A stretch of 64,000 nt of DNA from Allobosea psychrotolerans (GTDB lineage: Bacteria; Pseudomonadota; Alphaproteobacteria; Rhizobiales; Beijerinckiaceae), in contig NZ_PQFZ01000001.1 of NCBI RefSeq assembly GCF_002917105.1, positions 124,001-188,000 on the forward strand, written 5' to 3'. The notes under the pieces were generated by a model. That model worked only from the letters and a program-made list of their open reading frames with translations, ran no database searches and was not told where the DNA came from. A program made the translations under genes and the position numbers. Positions 51,078-61,546 of this stretch are shown in pieces; within the stretch, counting starts at the first letter, position 1, and each line of letters begins with the position of its first letter.

Positions 51078-52085
51078 TCAATAGCGCAGCACGGCGGTCA
51101 GGCCCGACCAATCGGCGGCAAGGATGCCTGGAAGCAGCGCCGGGGCATCCGCGAAGGCGATCTCCTGGCTGATCAGCGCATCCAAGCGATCGTCGCCGAG
51201 AAGCGCCATCGCGGCCTGGCTGCGGCGCGCATAACTCCAGCGGGGACGGCGCGAAGGCGCGACCTGTCCGACCTGCGACGAGATCAATTGCAGGCGCCTG
51301 GAATGAAATGCGCCGCCCAGCGAAACGGGGACGGCGCCCTCGCCATACCAGCTCAATTCGACGATACGGGCCTCGAAGCCGGCGGCATTGATCGCAGTCG
51401 CCAGCCCCGCGCCCGAGCCGCTGGCATGAAAGACGAGATCCGCGTCGCCGGGCGCATCCGCTGGCAGAGCAAAGCCGAAGCCGAGCGTGGCGGCAAGCGC
51501 GGCGCGGCCGGAATCGATGTCGACCAGCGTCACCTGCGCGCCCGGCAGCCGGGCCGCGAGCCACGCGACCAGCAGCCCGAGCACGCCGCCGCCGACCACG
51601 ACGATCCTGTCGCCGGGGCCGGAGCCCGCATCCCAATGCGCGTTGAGCGCGGTTTCCATATTGGCGGTGAGTACGGCCCGGCGCGCCGGCACATTCTCGG
51701 GCACGAGCGTCAATCGGTCGCTGGGCGCGGTGAAATGGTCCTGATGCGGATGCAGGCAGAAGACGGTCTTGCCGAGCATGCCGGGCGGGCCTGCATCCAC
51801 CTGGCCCACCGCGCAGTAGCCGTATTTCACCGGAAAGGGGAATTCCCCGTCCTGGAAGGGGGCACGCATGCGCTCATATTCGCAGGCCGGCACGCGGCCC
51901 TCCAGGACGAGACGCTCCGTGCCGCGACTGATGCCGCTCCAGAGCGTGCGGATGCGACAATCTTGCGGGCCGGCCTCGGGAAAAGCATCGGCGTTCAGGG
52001 CGCATTCACGCGGCGAAATATACCAGAGAGCGGTCGCCTTCGCGCTTGCGCTCGCTACGGTTGCCGGCTTTAGCTCCTTCGCCAT
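51078..52085 (-). CDS. zinc-type alcohol dehydrogenase (MDR superfamily)
   Basis: 335 aa from ATG 52085. MDR layout: GroES-like N-terminal part (RTLWSGISRGTERLVLEGRV, FPVKYGYCAVGQVDAG), then the nucleotide-binding motif IVVVGGGVLGLLVAWLAARL and TLVDIDSGRAALAATLGFGF. The C-terminal RLQLISSQVGQVAP and RPRWSYARR segments fit the rhizobial zinc-binding dehydrogenase subgroup that often lies beside PTPS-like genes. The classical Cys/His zinc ligands are not obvious. It is the first gene of the group, divergent from opgH. Confidence 0.83.
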   Translation of the reverse strand: MAKELKPATVASASAKATALWYISPRECALNADAFPEAGPQDCRIRTLWSGISRGTERLVLEGRVPACEYERMRAPFQDGEFPFPVKYGYCAVGQVDAGPPGMLGKTVFCLHPHQDHFTAPSDRLTLVPENVPARRAVLTANMETALNAHWDAGSGPGDRIVVVGGGVLGLLVAWLAARLPGAQVTLVDIDSGRAALAATLGFGFALPADAPGDADLVFHASGSGAGLATAINAAGFEARIVELSWYGEGAVPVSLGGAFHSRRLQLISSQVGQVAPSRRPRWSYARRSQAAMALLGDDRLDALISQEIAFADAPALLPGILAADWSGLTAVLRY

Positions 52086-52159
52086 ATCGAGCCGATCCCT
52101 GTTCCCGACCAAGCCTTTACCGCAAGCCTTTACCGACCGCAGGCCTTTCGACTGATATC

Positions 52160-54010
52160 ATGACAGAGACCGCCATGAACCAGCGCCCCGCTCCGACCAC
52201 GTTCCAGTCGGCGGCGCAAGAGGCCGAGAGCCTGCGGGGCCTGACGCCGACGGGGGTGCAGGCGACGGCGACGCTGAGCGCGCGGCGCTGGCTCGTGCTG
52301 GCGCTGAACATCGTCACGCTTGCCGCATTGCTGCTGGGGCTGGGGCGTGTGCTCGGGGTCGGCGGCTGGACGGTGACGGATGTGGCCATCTTCGTCGCCT
52401 TCCTGTTCGGTGCGCCCTGGACGGTGCTCGGTTTCTGGAACGCGGTGATCGGCCTCTGGCTCCTGCACGGCGCCGACGATGGGCTCGACCAGGTCGCACC
52501 CTTCGCAGCCGACGGCGAGGCCGCAACGCCAATCGCGATCCGCACCGCCATCCTGATGACCTTGCGCAATGAGGATCCGGAACGCGCCTTCCGCCGGCTG
52601 CGCGTGGTCAAGGACAGCGTCGAGGCGACGGGCCAAGGCGCCTGGTTCGATTATTTCGTGCTGTCGGATACGAGCGATGCCGCTGTCGCGGCGACGGAAG
52701 ACCGGCTCGCGGCGCAATGGGCGAGCGAGATCGGCGCGACCGCGCGCCTCACCTATCGCCGCCGCACCGACAATGCCGGCTTCAAGGCGGGCAATGTCAG
52801 GGATTTCTGCGAGCGCTGGGGCGATCGCTACGAGGTCATGCTGCCGCTCGACGCCGACAGTGTCATGTCGGGCGATGCCATCGTGAAGCTGGCGCGGATG
52901 ATGCAGGCGCATCCGAAGCTCGGTATCCTGCAAAGCTTGGTCGTGGGCATGCCGAGCCGGTCGGCCTTTGCCCGCATCTTCCAGTTCGGCATGCGCCAGG
53001 GCATGCGGCCCTACACCATGGGCTCGGCCTGGTGGATCGGCGATTGCGGTCCGTTCTGGGGCCATAACGCCATGGTGCGGATCGCTCCCTTCCGCGATGA
53101 ATGCCATCTGCCGGTTCTGTCCGGCGAGGGGCCGCTCAGCGGGATGGTGATGAGCCATGATCAGGTCGAGGCGACGCTGATGCGCCGCGCCGGCTATGAG
53201 GTCCGTGTCTTGCCGCAGGAGATGGGAAGCTGGGAGGAAAACCCGCCGACCATGCTCGAATTCGCCAAGCGCGACCTGCGCTGGTGCCTCGGCAACCTGC
53301 AATATCTCAAATTGCTCGACCTGCCCGGCTTGAAGCCGATGAGCCGCTTCCAGCTGGTCTGGGCGATCCTGATGTTCCTGGGGCTACCAGCCTGGACGCT
53401 GATGATCGCGCTCGTGCCGGTGAAGGTCATCGAGGATGCCGGCATCGCGGGCTATCCCGCGGGCCTGGCCGCTTCCCTTTATGTGCTGTTTTTCGCGATG
53501 TATCTGTCGCCGAAGCTTGCAGGCTTCATCGACATTCTGCTGACCAGGGGCGGCACCCGGCGCTATGGCGGTACCGGGCGCTTCGTCGCCTCGGCGCTGA
53601 TCGAGATCGTCTTCGCCTTCCTGCAAGGCGCGGTCTCGACCTTCCGGACGACGCTGTTCATGGTCGGCCTCGCCTTCGGACGCGCCAGGATCGGCTGGAA
53701 CGGCCAATCGCGCGATGCGCATGCCTTGTCCTTCGCCACGGCCCTCGCCGGCTTGTGGCCGCACCTGCTGTTTGGGCTCTACATCTTCGGCGCGCTGATG
53801 CTGCTCTCGCCGACCGTGCTGCTCTGGTCGCTGCCGCTGACCGCAGGCTATGTGCTGGCGATCCCCTTCGCCATGCTCACGGCCATGCCCGCACTGGGGA
53901 GATGGTTCGCGCAGAGCGGGCTTTGCGGGATCCCCGAGGATTTCGACCCGCCGGTCGAGCTCTTAGCGATCGCAAATCTCCCGGCGATCGCAAATGAGGC
54001 GTCACGATGA
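52160..54010 (+). CDS. opgH: glucans biosynthesis glucosyltransferase OpgH (MdoH)
   Basis: 616 aa from ATG 52160 (or 52175). Membrane segments near 45-110 precede a GT2 domain: TDNAGFKAGNVRDFCERWGD, VMLPLDADSVMSGDAI, GPFWGHNAMVRI, LSHDQVEATLMRRAGY-like residues and ENPPTMLEFAKRDLRWCLGN. Further C-terminal helices follow. OpgH polymerises the beta-1,2 backbone of osmoregulated periplasmic glucans. The usual partner opgG is not in the window. Overlap by ATGA with the FkbM gene suggests co-expression. Confidence 0.92.
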   Translation: MTETAMNQRPAPTTFQSAAQEAESLRGLTPTGVQATATLSARRWLVLALNIVTLAALLLGLGRVLGVGGWTVTDVAIFVAFLFGAPWTVLGFWNAVIGLWLLHGADDGLDQVAPFAADGEAATPIAIRTAILMTLRNEDPERAFRRLRVVKDSVEATGQGAWFDYFVLSDTSDAAVAATEDRLAAQWASEIGATARLTYRRRTDNAGFKAGNVRDFCERWGDRYEVMLPLDADSVMSGDAIVKLARMMQAHPKLGILQSLVVGMPSRSAFARIFQFGMRQGMRPYTMGSAWWIGDCGPFWGHNAMVRIAPFRDECHLPVLSGEGPLSGMVMSHDQVEATLMRRAGYEVRVLPQEMGSWEENPPTMLEFAKRDLRWCLGNLQYLKLLDLPGLKPMSRFQLVWAILMFLGLPAWTLMIALVPVKVIEDAGIAGYPAGLAASLYVLFFAMYLSPKLAGFIDILLTRGGTRRYGGTGRFVASALIEIVFAFLQGAVSTFRTTLFMVGLAFGRARIGWNGQSRDAHALSFATALAGLWPHLLFGLYIFGALMLLSPTVLLWSLPLTAGYVLAIPFAMLTAMPALGRWFAQSGLCGIPEDFDPPVELLAIANLPAIANEASR

Positions 54011-54765
54011 GGCCAGCTACTTATCCGAAGGGCATGGCCAAGGCGGTTTCGCGCTCCTTGCGGGTCTATCACGGGGATACTGCGCGCAACGCCGCGATGG
54101 ACGCGCTGTATGCGCGCTTCCTCAAACCAGGCGATCTCGCCTTCGATATCGGCGCGCATGTCGGGGACCGGGTCTCCTCGTTTCGCCGGCTGGGCGCGCG
54201 CGTCGTGGCGCTGGAGCCGCAGCCGGGGCCGGCGCGCGCGATCCGCCTGATTCATGGCCGCGACCCGCAGGTGACGCTGATCGAAGCCGCCTGCGGCGAC
54301 AATGAAGGAGCCGTGACGCTGCAGATCAACAGCGCCAACCCAACGGTCTCGACAGCCTCGCCGGCTTTCGTCGGCGCTGCGCAAGGGGCTGGTGGCTGGG
54401 AAGGGCAGGTCTGGGACCATGAGATCACGGTTCCCTGCACGACGCTCGACAAGCTGATCTGGCGCCATGGCCTGCCGGCGCTCATCAAGATCGATGTCGA
54501 GGGCTTCGAGGCGCATGTGCTGGCGGGGCTGACCAAGGCCGTGCCGGTGATCTCCTTCGAGTTCACGACGATCCAGCGCGACGTTGCGGAGGCTTGCCTG
54601 GCGCTGCTGGATACGCTTGGACCTTATCGCTTCAATGTCGCGCTCGGCGAAAGCCAGAGCCTCGAACTCGCCGAGCCGGCGAGCGCGGAGGCGATCGGCG
54701 GCTTCCTGCGCGACCTGCCTCATTCCGCCAATTCCGGCGATGTCTACGCCATGCTGACGAGTTGA
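54007..54765 (+). CDS. FkbM-family methyltransferase
   Basis: 252 aa. SAM motif FDIGAHVGDRVSSFRRLGAR (about 49-68), then VVALEPQPGPARAIRLI, the FkbM core TTLDKLIWRHGLPALIKIDVEGFEAHVLAG. These enzymes O-methylate sugars or polyketides. Coupling to opgH suggests methylation of the glucan or of its lipid/other acceptor, which is inference. It is followed five bases later by a periplasmic-protein gene. Confidence 0.85.
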   Translation: MRPATYPKGMAKAVSRSLRVYHGDTARNAAMDALYARFLKPGDLAFDIGAHVGDRVSSFRRLGARVVALEPQPGPARAIRLIHGRDPQVTLIEAACGDNEGAVTLQINSANPTVSTASPAFVGAAQGAGGWEGQVWDHEITVPCTTLDKLIWRHGLPALIKIDVEGFEAHVLAGLTKAVPVISFEFTTIQRDVAEACLALLDTLGPYRFNVALGESQSLELAEPASAEAIGGFLRDLPHSANSGDVYAMLTS

Positions 54766-54770
54766 TATCG

Positions 54771-55757
54771 ATGATGACCCTTCTCTCCCGCTTGCGCTCC
54801 GTGATCCTGCCGCTCGCCTTGGCCTGCGCCGCTTGTCCGGCTCTCGCCGCCGGCGATGTCGCCGTCGAGGTCAAGAACGAGTCCGAGCCGGTGCTCTGCG
54901 CCGAGAAGGACAACGTCACCATCAAGGCGATCTCACCCGAGGTGCGGCGCTTCCAGATCGAGGCGGCGCATCCTGCCTACAATGCAGGTCTCCTGCGCGA
55001 TAACTGGGATGCGGACTGGACCGATTGCGAGATGAAGGGCGATCCCTCCTTCGCAGCCCCGGTGCCGCCCCGGCGCGTCACCTTCTACGAGAGCATCGAC
55101 TACTGGCTCGTCGGCTACACCTTCCCGACCTTCTGGCGCCCTGCCGATACCACCTTCAGGGTCGGCGACCGGGTCGAGAAGGGCCTGCACCTCGTCCAGC
55201 TCTGGAAGCTCGGCAAGGATCGTTCGCATGAATTGCTCGTGGTCTATCCGCAGGACGGCTATTGGCGCGCCAGACCGATGCCGCCGCAGCAGCTCGCGTC
55301 TTCGGCCTATGGCTCGTCCTTCCTGTTTGGGCCGATCGAGACCGATGGGCGCCCGGTCGTGAACATCAAGGAGATCGAGTTCGATCCCAAGACCACCACC
55401 TTCAAGCTGAGCTTCAAGGACGGTTCGTCCGGCAGCCTGAAGCTCGACAGCGTCGACGAGAACCGCATGGTGCTCGACGCGGTGCTCGACAAGCCGGTGA
55501 CCGGCGGCAAGGGTTTCGTGGCGCTGCGCTCGATGTATGTCACCGAGTTCAACAACGACGTTGCCCGCATCGCGGTGCGCGAGCCCGGCGCCAAGGGCTG
55601 GCGCGAGGAGCCGCTGATGCCGTTCACCGGGGGCAAGGCGACCGATATCTGGATGGGCCGAACCACCCATTCGCGCCACAACACCTCCTCGCCCGACATG
55701 GTCTTCCGCAATTTCTCGAAGGACCCGAACCCGCCGGTTAAGGCGGAGAAGAAGTAG
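54771..55757 (+). CDS. periplasmic hypothetical protein downstream of opgH-fkbM
   Basis: 328 aa from ATG 54771 (54774 also possible). Signal peptide SVILPLALACAACPALAAG, then a soluble beta-rich protein (FYESIDYWLVGYTFPTFWRP, LHLVQLWKLGKDRSHELLVV, ALRSMYVTEFNNDVARIAV). No known domain is recognised. Operon position with opgH and an FkbM methyltransferase points to a periplasmic role linked to glucan or its modification. Confidence 0.75.
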   Translation: MMTLLSRLRSVILPLALACAACPALAAGDVAVEVKNESEPVLCAEKDNVTIKAISPEVRRFQIEAAHPAYNAGLLRDNWDADWTDCEMKGDPSFAAPVPPRRVTFYESIDYWLVGYTFPTFWRPADTTFRVGDRVEKGLHLVQLWKLGKDRSHELLVVYPQDGYWRARPMPPQQLASSAYGSSFLFGPIETDGRPVVNIKEIEFDPKTTTFKLSFKDGSSGSLKLDSVDENRMVLDAVLDKPVTGGKGFVALRSMYVTEFNNDVARIAVREPGAKGWREEPLMPFTGGKATDIWMGRTTHSRHNTSSPDMVFRNFSKDPNPPVKAEKK

Positions 55758-55781
55758 ATCTGCTTCTACATCCGCACCGTC

Positions 55782-55818
55782 ATCCCGGGTCGGCGCGGCT
55801 TCGCCGCTTGCCCGGGAT
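55782..55818. repeat. ATCCCGGG/CCCGGGAT inverted repeat
   Basis: 8-bp perfect arms (55782-55789, 55811-55818) with inner GCGGCTTCGCCGC pairing, ending the opgH transcript region. It may act as terminator; similar GTCATCCCG-type arms flank 62396-62529. Confidence 0.55.
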
Positions 55819-55931
55819 AGCGGCGCGGATGGGATTGGCGGACGGAACGCAAGCTGCCCGGTTGCGTTTGATCATGACGGCCGCGGCGCTTCGCGCTAGC
55901 TTGCCCACCCTGATCCAGCCTCGAGGCCGAC

Positions 55932-56711
55932 ATGCCGCGCTTTGCCGCCAATCTCTCGATGATGTTCACCGAGTGGGACTTCCTCGACCGCTTCAAGGCT
56001 GCGGCCGATGCCGGTTTCGAGGCGGTCGAGTTCCTGTTTCCCTATGAGCATGCGCCTGAAAAAATCGGCCTGGCACTCGCCGGCGCCGAGGTCGAGCAGG
56101 CGCTGTTCAACCTGCCGCCGGGCGACTGGGCCAAGGGTGAGCGCGGCATGGCAGCGATTCCCGGCCGCGAGGAGGAGTTCCGGGCGGGTATTGAGGCTGC
56201 GCTGCCCTATGTCCATGAAACCGGCGTCAAGCGCCTGCACATGATGGCGGGCCATGCCGATCCGCAGGACCCCGCCGCGCAGAAGGCCTATCGCGCAGCG
56301 CTCGCCTATGCTGCCGACAAGCTGGCCGAGCACGACATCGATCTGCTGCTGGAGCCGATCAACGGCAAGGATATGCCCGGCTATTTCCTCAATGATTTCG
56401 ACCAGGCGGCAGCTTATGTTCGCGAGTCGGGGCGCCGGAACGTCAGGCTGCAGTTCGACATGTATCATTGCGAGCTGATCCATGGCGACGTCTCCGGCAA
56501 GCTGAAGGCGCTCTATCCGCTCATCGGCCATGTCCAGATCGCCCGTGCCAATGGCCGCCACGAGCCCGACGCTTCGGGGCCCGACTATCCGCGCCTGTTC
56601 GATGAGCTGGACAGGCTCGGCTATGAGGGCTTCGTCGGCTGCGAGTACCGGCCGGCGGCCGGCACGCTCGAAGGGCTCGGCTGGTTCTCCGATTTCAGGA
56701 AGCCGGCGTGA
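55932..56711 (+). CDS. hydroxypyruvate isomerase / 2-oxo-tetronate isomerase family protein
   Basis: 259 aa. TIM-barrel AP-endonuclease-2-type fold: MPRFAANLSMMFTEWDFLDR, GFEAVEFLFPYEHAPEKI, LLLEPINGKDMPGYFLND, LQFDMYHCELIHGD, IGHVQIARANGRHEPD and GFVGCEYRPAAGTLEGLGW are classic Hyi/OtnI motifs. It interconverts hydroxypyruvate and tartronate semialdehyde, or 2-oxo-tetronates. It overlaps the glucokinase start by four bases. Confidence 0.88.
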   Translation: MPRFAANLSMMFTEWDFLDRFKAAADAGFEAVEFLFPYEHAPEKIGLALAGAEVEQALFNLPPGDWAKGERGMAAIPGREEEFRAGIEAALPYVHETGVKRLHMMAGHADPQDPAAQKAYRAALAYAADKLAEHDIDLLLEPINGKDMPGYFLNDFDQAAAYVRESGRRNVRLQFDMYHCELIHGDVSGKLKALYPLIGHVQIARANGRHEPDASGPDYPRLFDELDRLGYEGFVGCEYRPAAGTLEGLGWFSDFRKPA

Positions 56712-57709
56712 CCTCGCCTTTCGCCCATCCGGTTCTGGTCGCCGATATCGGCGGCACGAATTGCCGGCTTTCGCTCGTATCCGCGCAAGGGGCGCAGCAC
56801 GAACCCCTGGCGCGGATCAGCACAGGCGTTCACCCGACGCCGGAGGCGGCGTTGGAGGCTGTGCTGTCGACGCTGGTGCAGCGGCCGCGCAGCGCCATCC
56901 TCGCCGTTGCAGGTCCTCTGGACGGGCGGGAGGCGCAGCTCACCAATGCCAATTGGCATTTCGACGGTCCGCGGCTCGCCAAGGCGCTCGGGCTCGAACA
57001 AGGCCTGCTGGTCAATGATTTCGAGGCGCTGGCGGCTTCGCTCGCCGTATTGCGCGAGGCGGATTTGACGACGCTGGTTCCGGGCCAGCCGGAGCCTGAA
57101 GGGCTCCGGCTCGTGCTTGGGCCTGGCACGGGCTTCGGCGCCGCCGCGCTCCTGATGCGGGGCGAGCGCGGCGTCCTGGTGCCGACCGAGGCCGGCCATA
57201 TCGGCATCGGCCCGGAAGACCCGACCGAGCACAAGCTCTGGTCGGCGCTTGCCGCCGAGCAGCCGCGCGTCACGGTCGAGGGGCTGCTCAGCGGCGACGG
57301 GTTGTTGCGTTTCCATCGCGCAGTGGCGAAGCAATCGGGCATGCTGGAGGCCGATGTCAGCGCCGCTGATGTGACGACGCTGGCGCTCGACGGCGACCCT
57401 GCCGCGCTGATGGCGGTGATCTGCTTCTGGCGATTGCTGGCGCGGGTCGCAGGCGATCTCGCGCTCGCCTTCAAGGCGACGGGCGGTGTCTATATCGCTG
57501 GCGGCATCGTGCCGCGGCTGCTGCCGCTGGCCGATCTCGCGACGATCCAGGCCGTGTTCCATGGCAAGCCGCCGATGGAGGATCTGGCGAAGCGTTTCGC
57601 TTTGCATGTGATCACGACACATGATGCCGCCGAGCAGGGGCTGGCCGCCATCGCCGCCGCTCCGGCGCGGTTCGGACTGGACGACCCTACGCGGCTGTGG
57701 TTTGCGTGA
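56708..57709 (+). CDS. glk: glucokinase (Glk type)
   Basis: 333 aa from GTG 56708, overlapping the isomerase stop. The bacterial Glk layout is clear: ADIGGTNCRLSLVSAQG (phosphate 1), AVAGPLDGREAQLTNANWHF, LLVNDFEALAASL, LVLGPGTGFGAAALL, TEAGHIGIGPEDPTE, VEGLLSGDGLLRFHRA and YIAGGIVPRL. Phosphorylates glucose with ATP. The pairing with hydroxypyruvate isomerase is notable but no common pathway is proven. Confidence 0.92.
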   Translation: MTSPFAHPVLVADIGGTNCRLSLVSAQGAQHEPLARISTGVHPTPEAALEAVLSTLVQRPRSAILAVAGPLDGREAQLTNANWHFDGPRLAKALGLEQGLLVNDFEALAASLAVLREADLTTLVPGQPEPEGLRLVLGPGTGFGAAALLMRGERGVLVPTEAGHIGIGPEDPTEHKLWSALAAEQPRVTVEGLLSGDGLLRFHRAVAKQSGMLEADVSAADVTTLALDGDPAALMAVICFWRLLARVAGDLALAFKATGGVYIAGGIVPRLLPLADLATIQAVFHGKPPMEDLAKRFALHVITTHDAAEQGLAAIAAAPARFGLDDPTRLWFA

Positions 57710-57745
57710 ACGCGTCGGTTTCGCGCGTCTGAGGCTCTTTCCGGT

Positions 57746-58792
57746 TTGTTCCAGCTTTACGGCATCCAGGCCCTGCGCGCGGCTGCGGCCTTCATGGTCG
57801 CCGTGCACCATGTCCAGTATGATGCGATTGCGCTGGCGGCGCGCAGCGGCACCGGATTCTCGCCTTCGCTGCTGTTGCCCTGGATGGCGGGCGTCGACAT
57901 CTTCTTCGTCGTCTCCGGCTTCATCATGGTGCATGCCTCCGCCGATCTCTTCGGCCGGGCGGATGGTGCGAGGCTCTTCCTGCAGCGCCGGCTCGCGCGC
58001 ATCGTGCCGCTCTACTGGGCCGCGACGACGCTGTTCCTGCTCGTTGGCCTGGTTCTGCCGGGCGCACTGAATTCGGGCGCGCCGGATCTGGCGCAGATCG
58101 CCGGCTCCTATCTGTTCTGGCCCACGATCTCGACGATAGGGCTCGTCCAGCCGGTCTATTCACTGGGCTGGACGCTGAACTACGAGATGCTGTTCTACGC
58201 CCTCTTCACCCTGGGGCTATTGCTGCCGCGCGCCTGGACGCTGCCGGCCATCACCTTGGCCCTGGTGGCGCTGGTCGCGGCCGAGAGACTGGCCGGACCG
58301 CTGGCCGTGCCGCTGCGCTTCTGGGGCCAGCCGATCGTGCTCGAATTCGTGGCCGGGATGGGGATCGCCCTGCTGTGGCGGCGCGGCTTTCGACTGGGGC
58401 TCGCCGCGCGCGCCGCGGTCGCGGCGCTGGGCGTGGCGCTGCTCCTGGTCGCGGCCCAGATGCCGGGCAGCGATGCGCCCTGGGCGGCGCTTGCATGGCG
58501 CGGCTCGGCCGCGGCCCTGCTCGTGCTGGCGGCAGCATGCGGCAGGCGGCGGGAGGAGCCCTCAATGCCGGTTCGCTGGCTGGCGCTCGTCGGCGACGCG
58601 TCCTATGCGCTTTATCTGGTGCACCCCTTCGTCATTCGGGGCCTGCGCGAGCTGTTCCAGCGCCTAGGTCTGGGATCGCCGCCGCTCTTCATCATCATGG
58701 CTCTGGCGGGCGCAGTCGTTGCGGCGCTCCTGGTCCACCGCGCCTTCGAGAAGCCGGCGACGCGCTTCATGCGGCGAAAGTTCGGCGCCTGA
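57746..58792 (+). CDS. acyltransferase family 3 membrane protein
   Basis: 348 aa from TTG 57746. The motif LYGIQALRAAAAFMVAVHHV supplies the family His, and GVDIFFVVSGFIMVHASADL and RRLARIVPLYW are typical of OafA/ExoZ-like proteins. Ten membrane helices. These transfer acetyl or other acyl groups to surface polysaccharides. Acceptor unknown. Confidence 0.86.
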   Translation: MFQLYGIQALRAAAAFMVAVHHVQYDAIALAARSGTGFSPSLLLPWMAGVDIFFVVSGFIMVHASADLFGRADGARLFLQRRLARIVPLYWAATTLFLLVGLVLPGALNSGAPDLAQIAGSYLFWPTISTIGLVQPVYSLGWTLNYEMLFYALFTLGLLLPRAWTLPAITLALVALVAAERLAGPLAVPLRFWGQPIVLEFVAGMGIALLWRRGFRLGLAARAAVAALGVALLLVAAQMPGSDAPWAALAWRGSAAALLVLAAACGRRREEPSMPVRWLALVGDASYALYLVHPFVIRGLRELFQRLGLGSPPLFIIMALAGAVVAALLVHRAFEKPATRFMRRKFGA

Positions 58793-58849
58793 AAGCTCAG
58801 AGACTTGCTCCTGCGAAAAAAACCGGGTTCCCCATCTCGGGTGGTTGCT
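58793..58849 (+). repeat. degenerate interspersed repeat, family 2
   Basis: CTCAGAGACTTGCTCCTGCG, then GAAAAAAACCGGGTTCCCC, and GGTTGCTCT at the right. Weak version of the family core, directly after the acyltransferase stop. Confidence 0.5.
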
Positions 58850-59209
58850 CTATTTCAAGCGCAATCCCTTCAGCGACTGGCCGACGACACCTCCGGAGCG
58901 GCGTCTCTCGGCGCGCTTGGCCTTGATGCCGGCAACATCCTCCGGCTGTGGATGGCGGCCGCGCTCCAGCAGTTCGAGCGTATATTCCTCATAGGTCAGG
59001 CCGAGCGCCTCGGCGCGCTCCTCGCGGCGCAGCGCGATTGCCGGCGGCTTGCGCCAGGCCCGGCGATGGGCCGTGCGCCATTCGAAATAGCGGTTGATCT
59101 CACCCTTGCCCCATTCCGGCTCATATGGTGGCGGCTCATCGAGCGGTGGGCCGCCATTGTCGCCCATGCGGGCCGGGCGTTCATCTCGCTGTCGCTTCGG
59201 TCTGGCCAA
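58850..59209 (-). CDS. charged hypothetical protein
   Basis: 119 aa from TTG 59209, with GGAG eight bases upstream; ATG 59167 (MGDNGGPPLDEPPPYEPEWG) is an alternative. Mostly charged and helical (AEALGLTYEEYTLELLERGR, AGIKAKRAERRRSGG). No domain recognised, no signal. Likely a small conserved protein of this order. It converges on the acyltransferase gene and is divergent from the ABC-F gene. Confidence 0.65.
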   Translation of the reverse strand: MARPKRQRDERPARMGDNGGPPLDEPPPYEPEWGKGEINRYFEWRTAHRRAWRKPPAIALRREERAEALGLTYEEYTLELLERGRHPQPEDVAGIKAKRAERRRSGGVVGQSLKGLRLK

Positions 59210-59363
59210 GGGGCACTCCGGGTGGGCGCTCGTTCGAAAGGGGCTCCTGCGCTTACGATAATCGCGGTTGTGCGCCGCACCAAGATCGAACTCATCGCAG
59301 CACGGCGCGTGACAGAGCCGCCGCGCCGGTCTATCCCGCCTGCATTCCCCTCACGGACACCCC

Positions 59364-61175
<1,812 letters not shown>

Positions 61176-61207
61176 GACCCAGCCTTTGCCGAGACAAGCG
61201 CGGGGAA

Positions 61208-61291
61208 CCCTCTCCCATCCAAGTCGGATGTTTCCGACTTGGACCACGATCTCTGCCAATCTCGGGCAGGCCCGAGATTGGTGGGAGAGGG
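61208..61291. repeat. three-way-junction palindromic element
   Basis: Outer arms CCCTCTCCCA (61208-61217) and TGGGAGAGGG (61282-61291) enclose two perfect hairpins: CCAAGTCGG/CCGACTTGG (61219-61242, 9 bp) and CCAATCTCGGG/CCCGAGATTGG (61256-61281, 11 bp). Confidence 0.78.
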
Positions 61292-61393
61292 CAGGGTGAG
61301 GGGTCGGCCGTTTGACGCTTTGGCTGTGACCTCACCGCAGCCACGCTGTGAGGTTTTTACTCCACTGGTCCAGGGGCCTACACCTCACCCCTG

Positions 61394-61416
61394 CCCCTCT
61401 CCTTACAGGAGAGGGG
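61394..61416. repeat. CCCCTCTCC/GGAGAGGGG hairpin
   Basis: Perfect 9-bp stem with a TTACA loop. Its arms resemble the outer arms of the nearby element at 61208-61291. Confidence 0.65.
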
Positions 61417-61546
61417 TTCCCCGCGCCCTGTCCGCCATACAATTTCCGTCTCCGCCCAATCGCGAAAACGCATTTGTTGCCGGCGGCAAATCTCACCAAT
61501 GTCGCGGACCCCGAGAAAAACGGATCCCAACAAAACCTGAGGAAGC

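Larger units (their letters stand above)
61176..61546. other. 371-bp gap with nested hairpins
   Basis: No gene seen. It contains the three-way-junction repeat at 61208-61291 and a 9-bp hairpin at 61394-61416; the promoter of the SDR gene presumably lies in 61420-61546. Confidence 0.5.
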
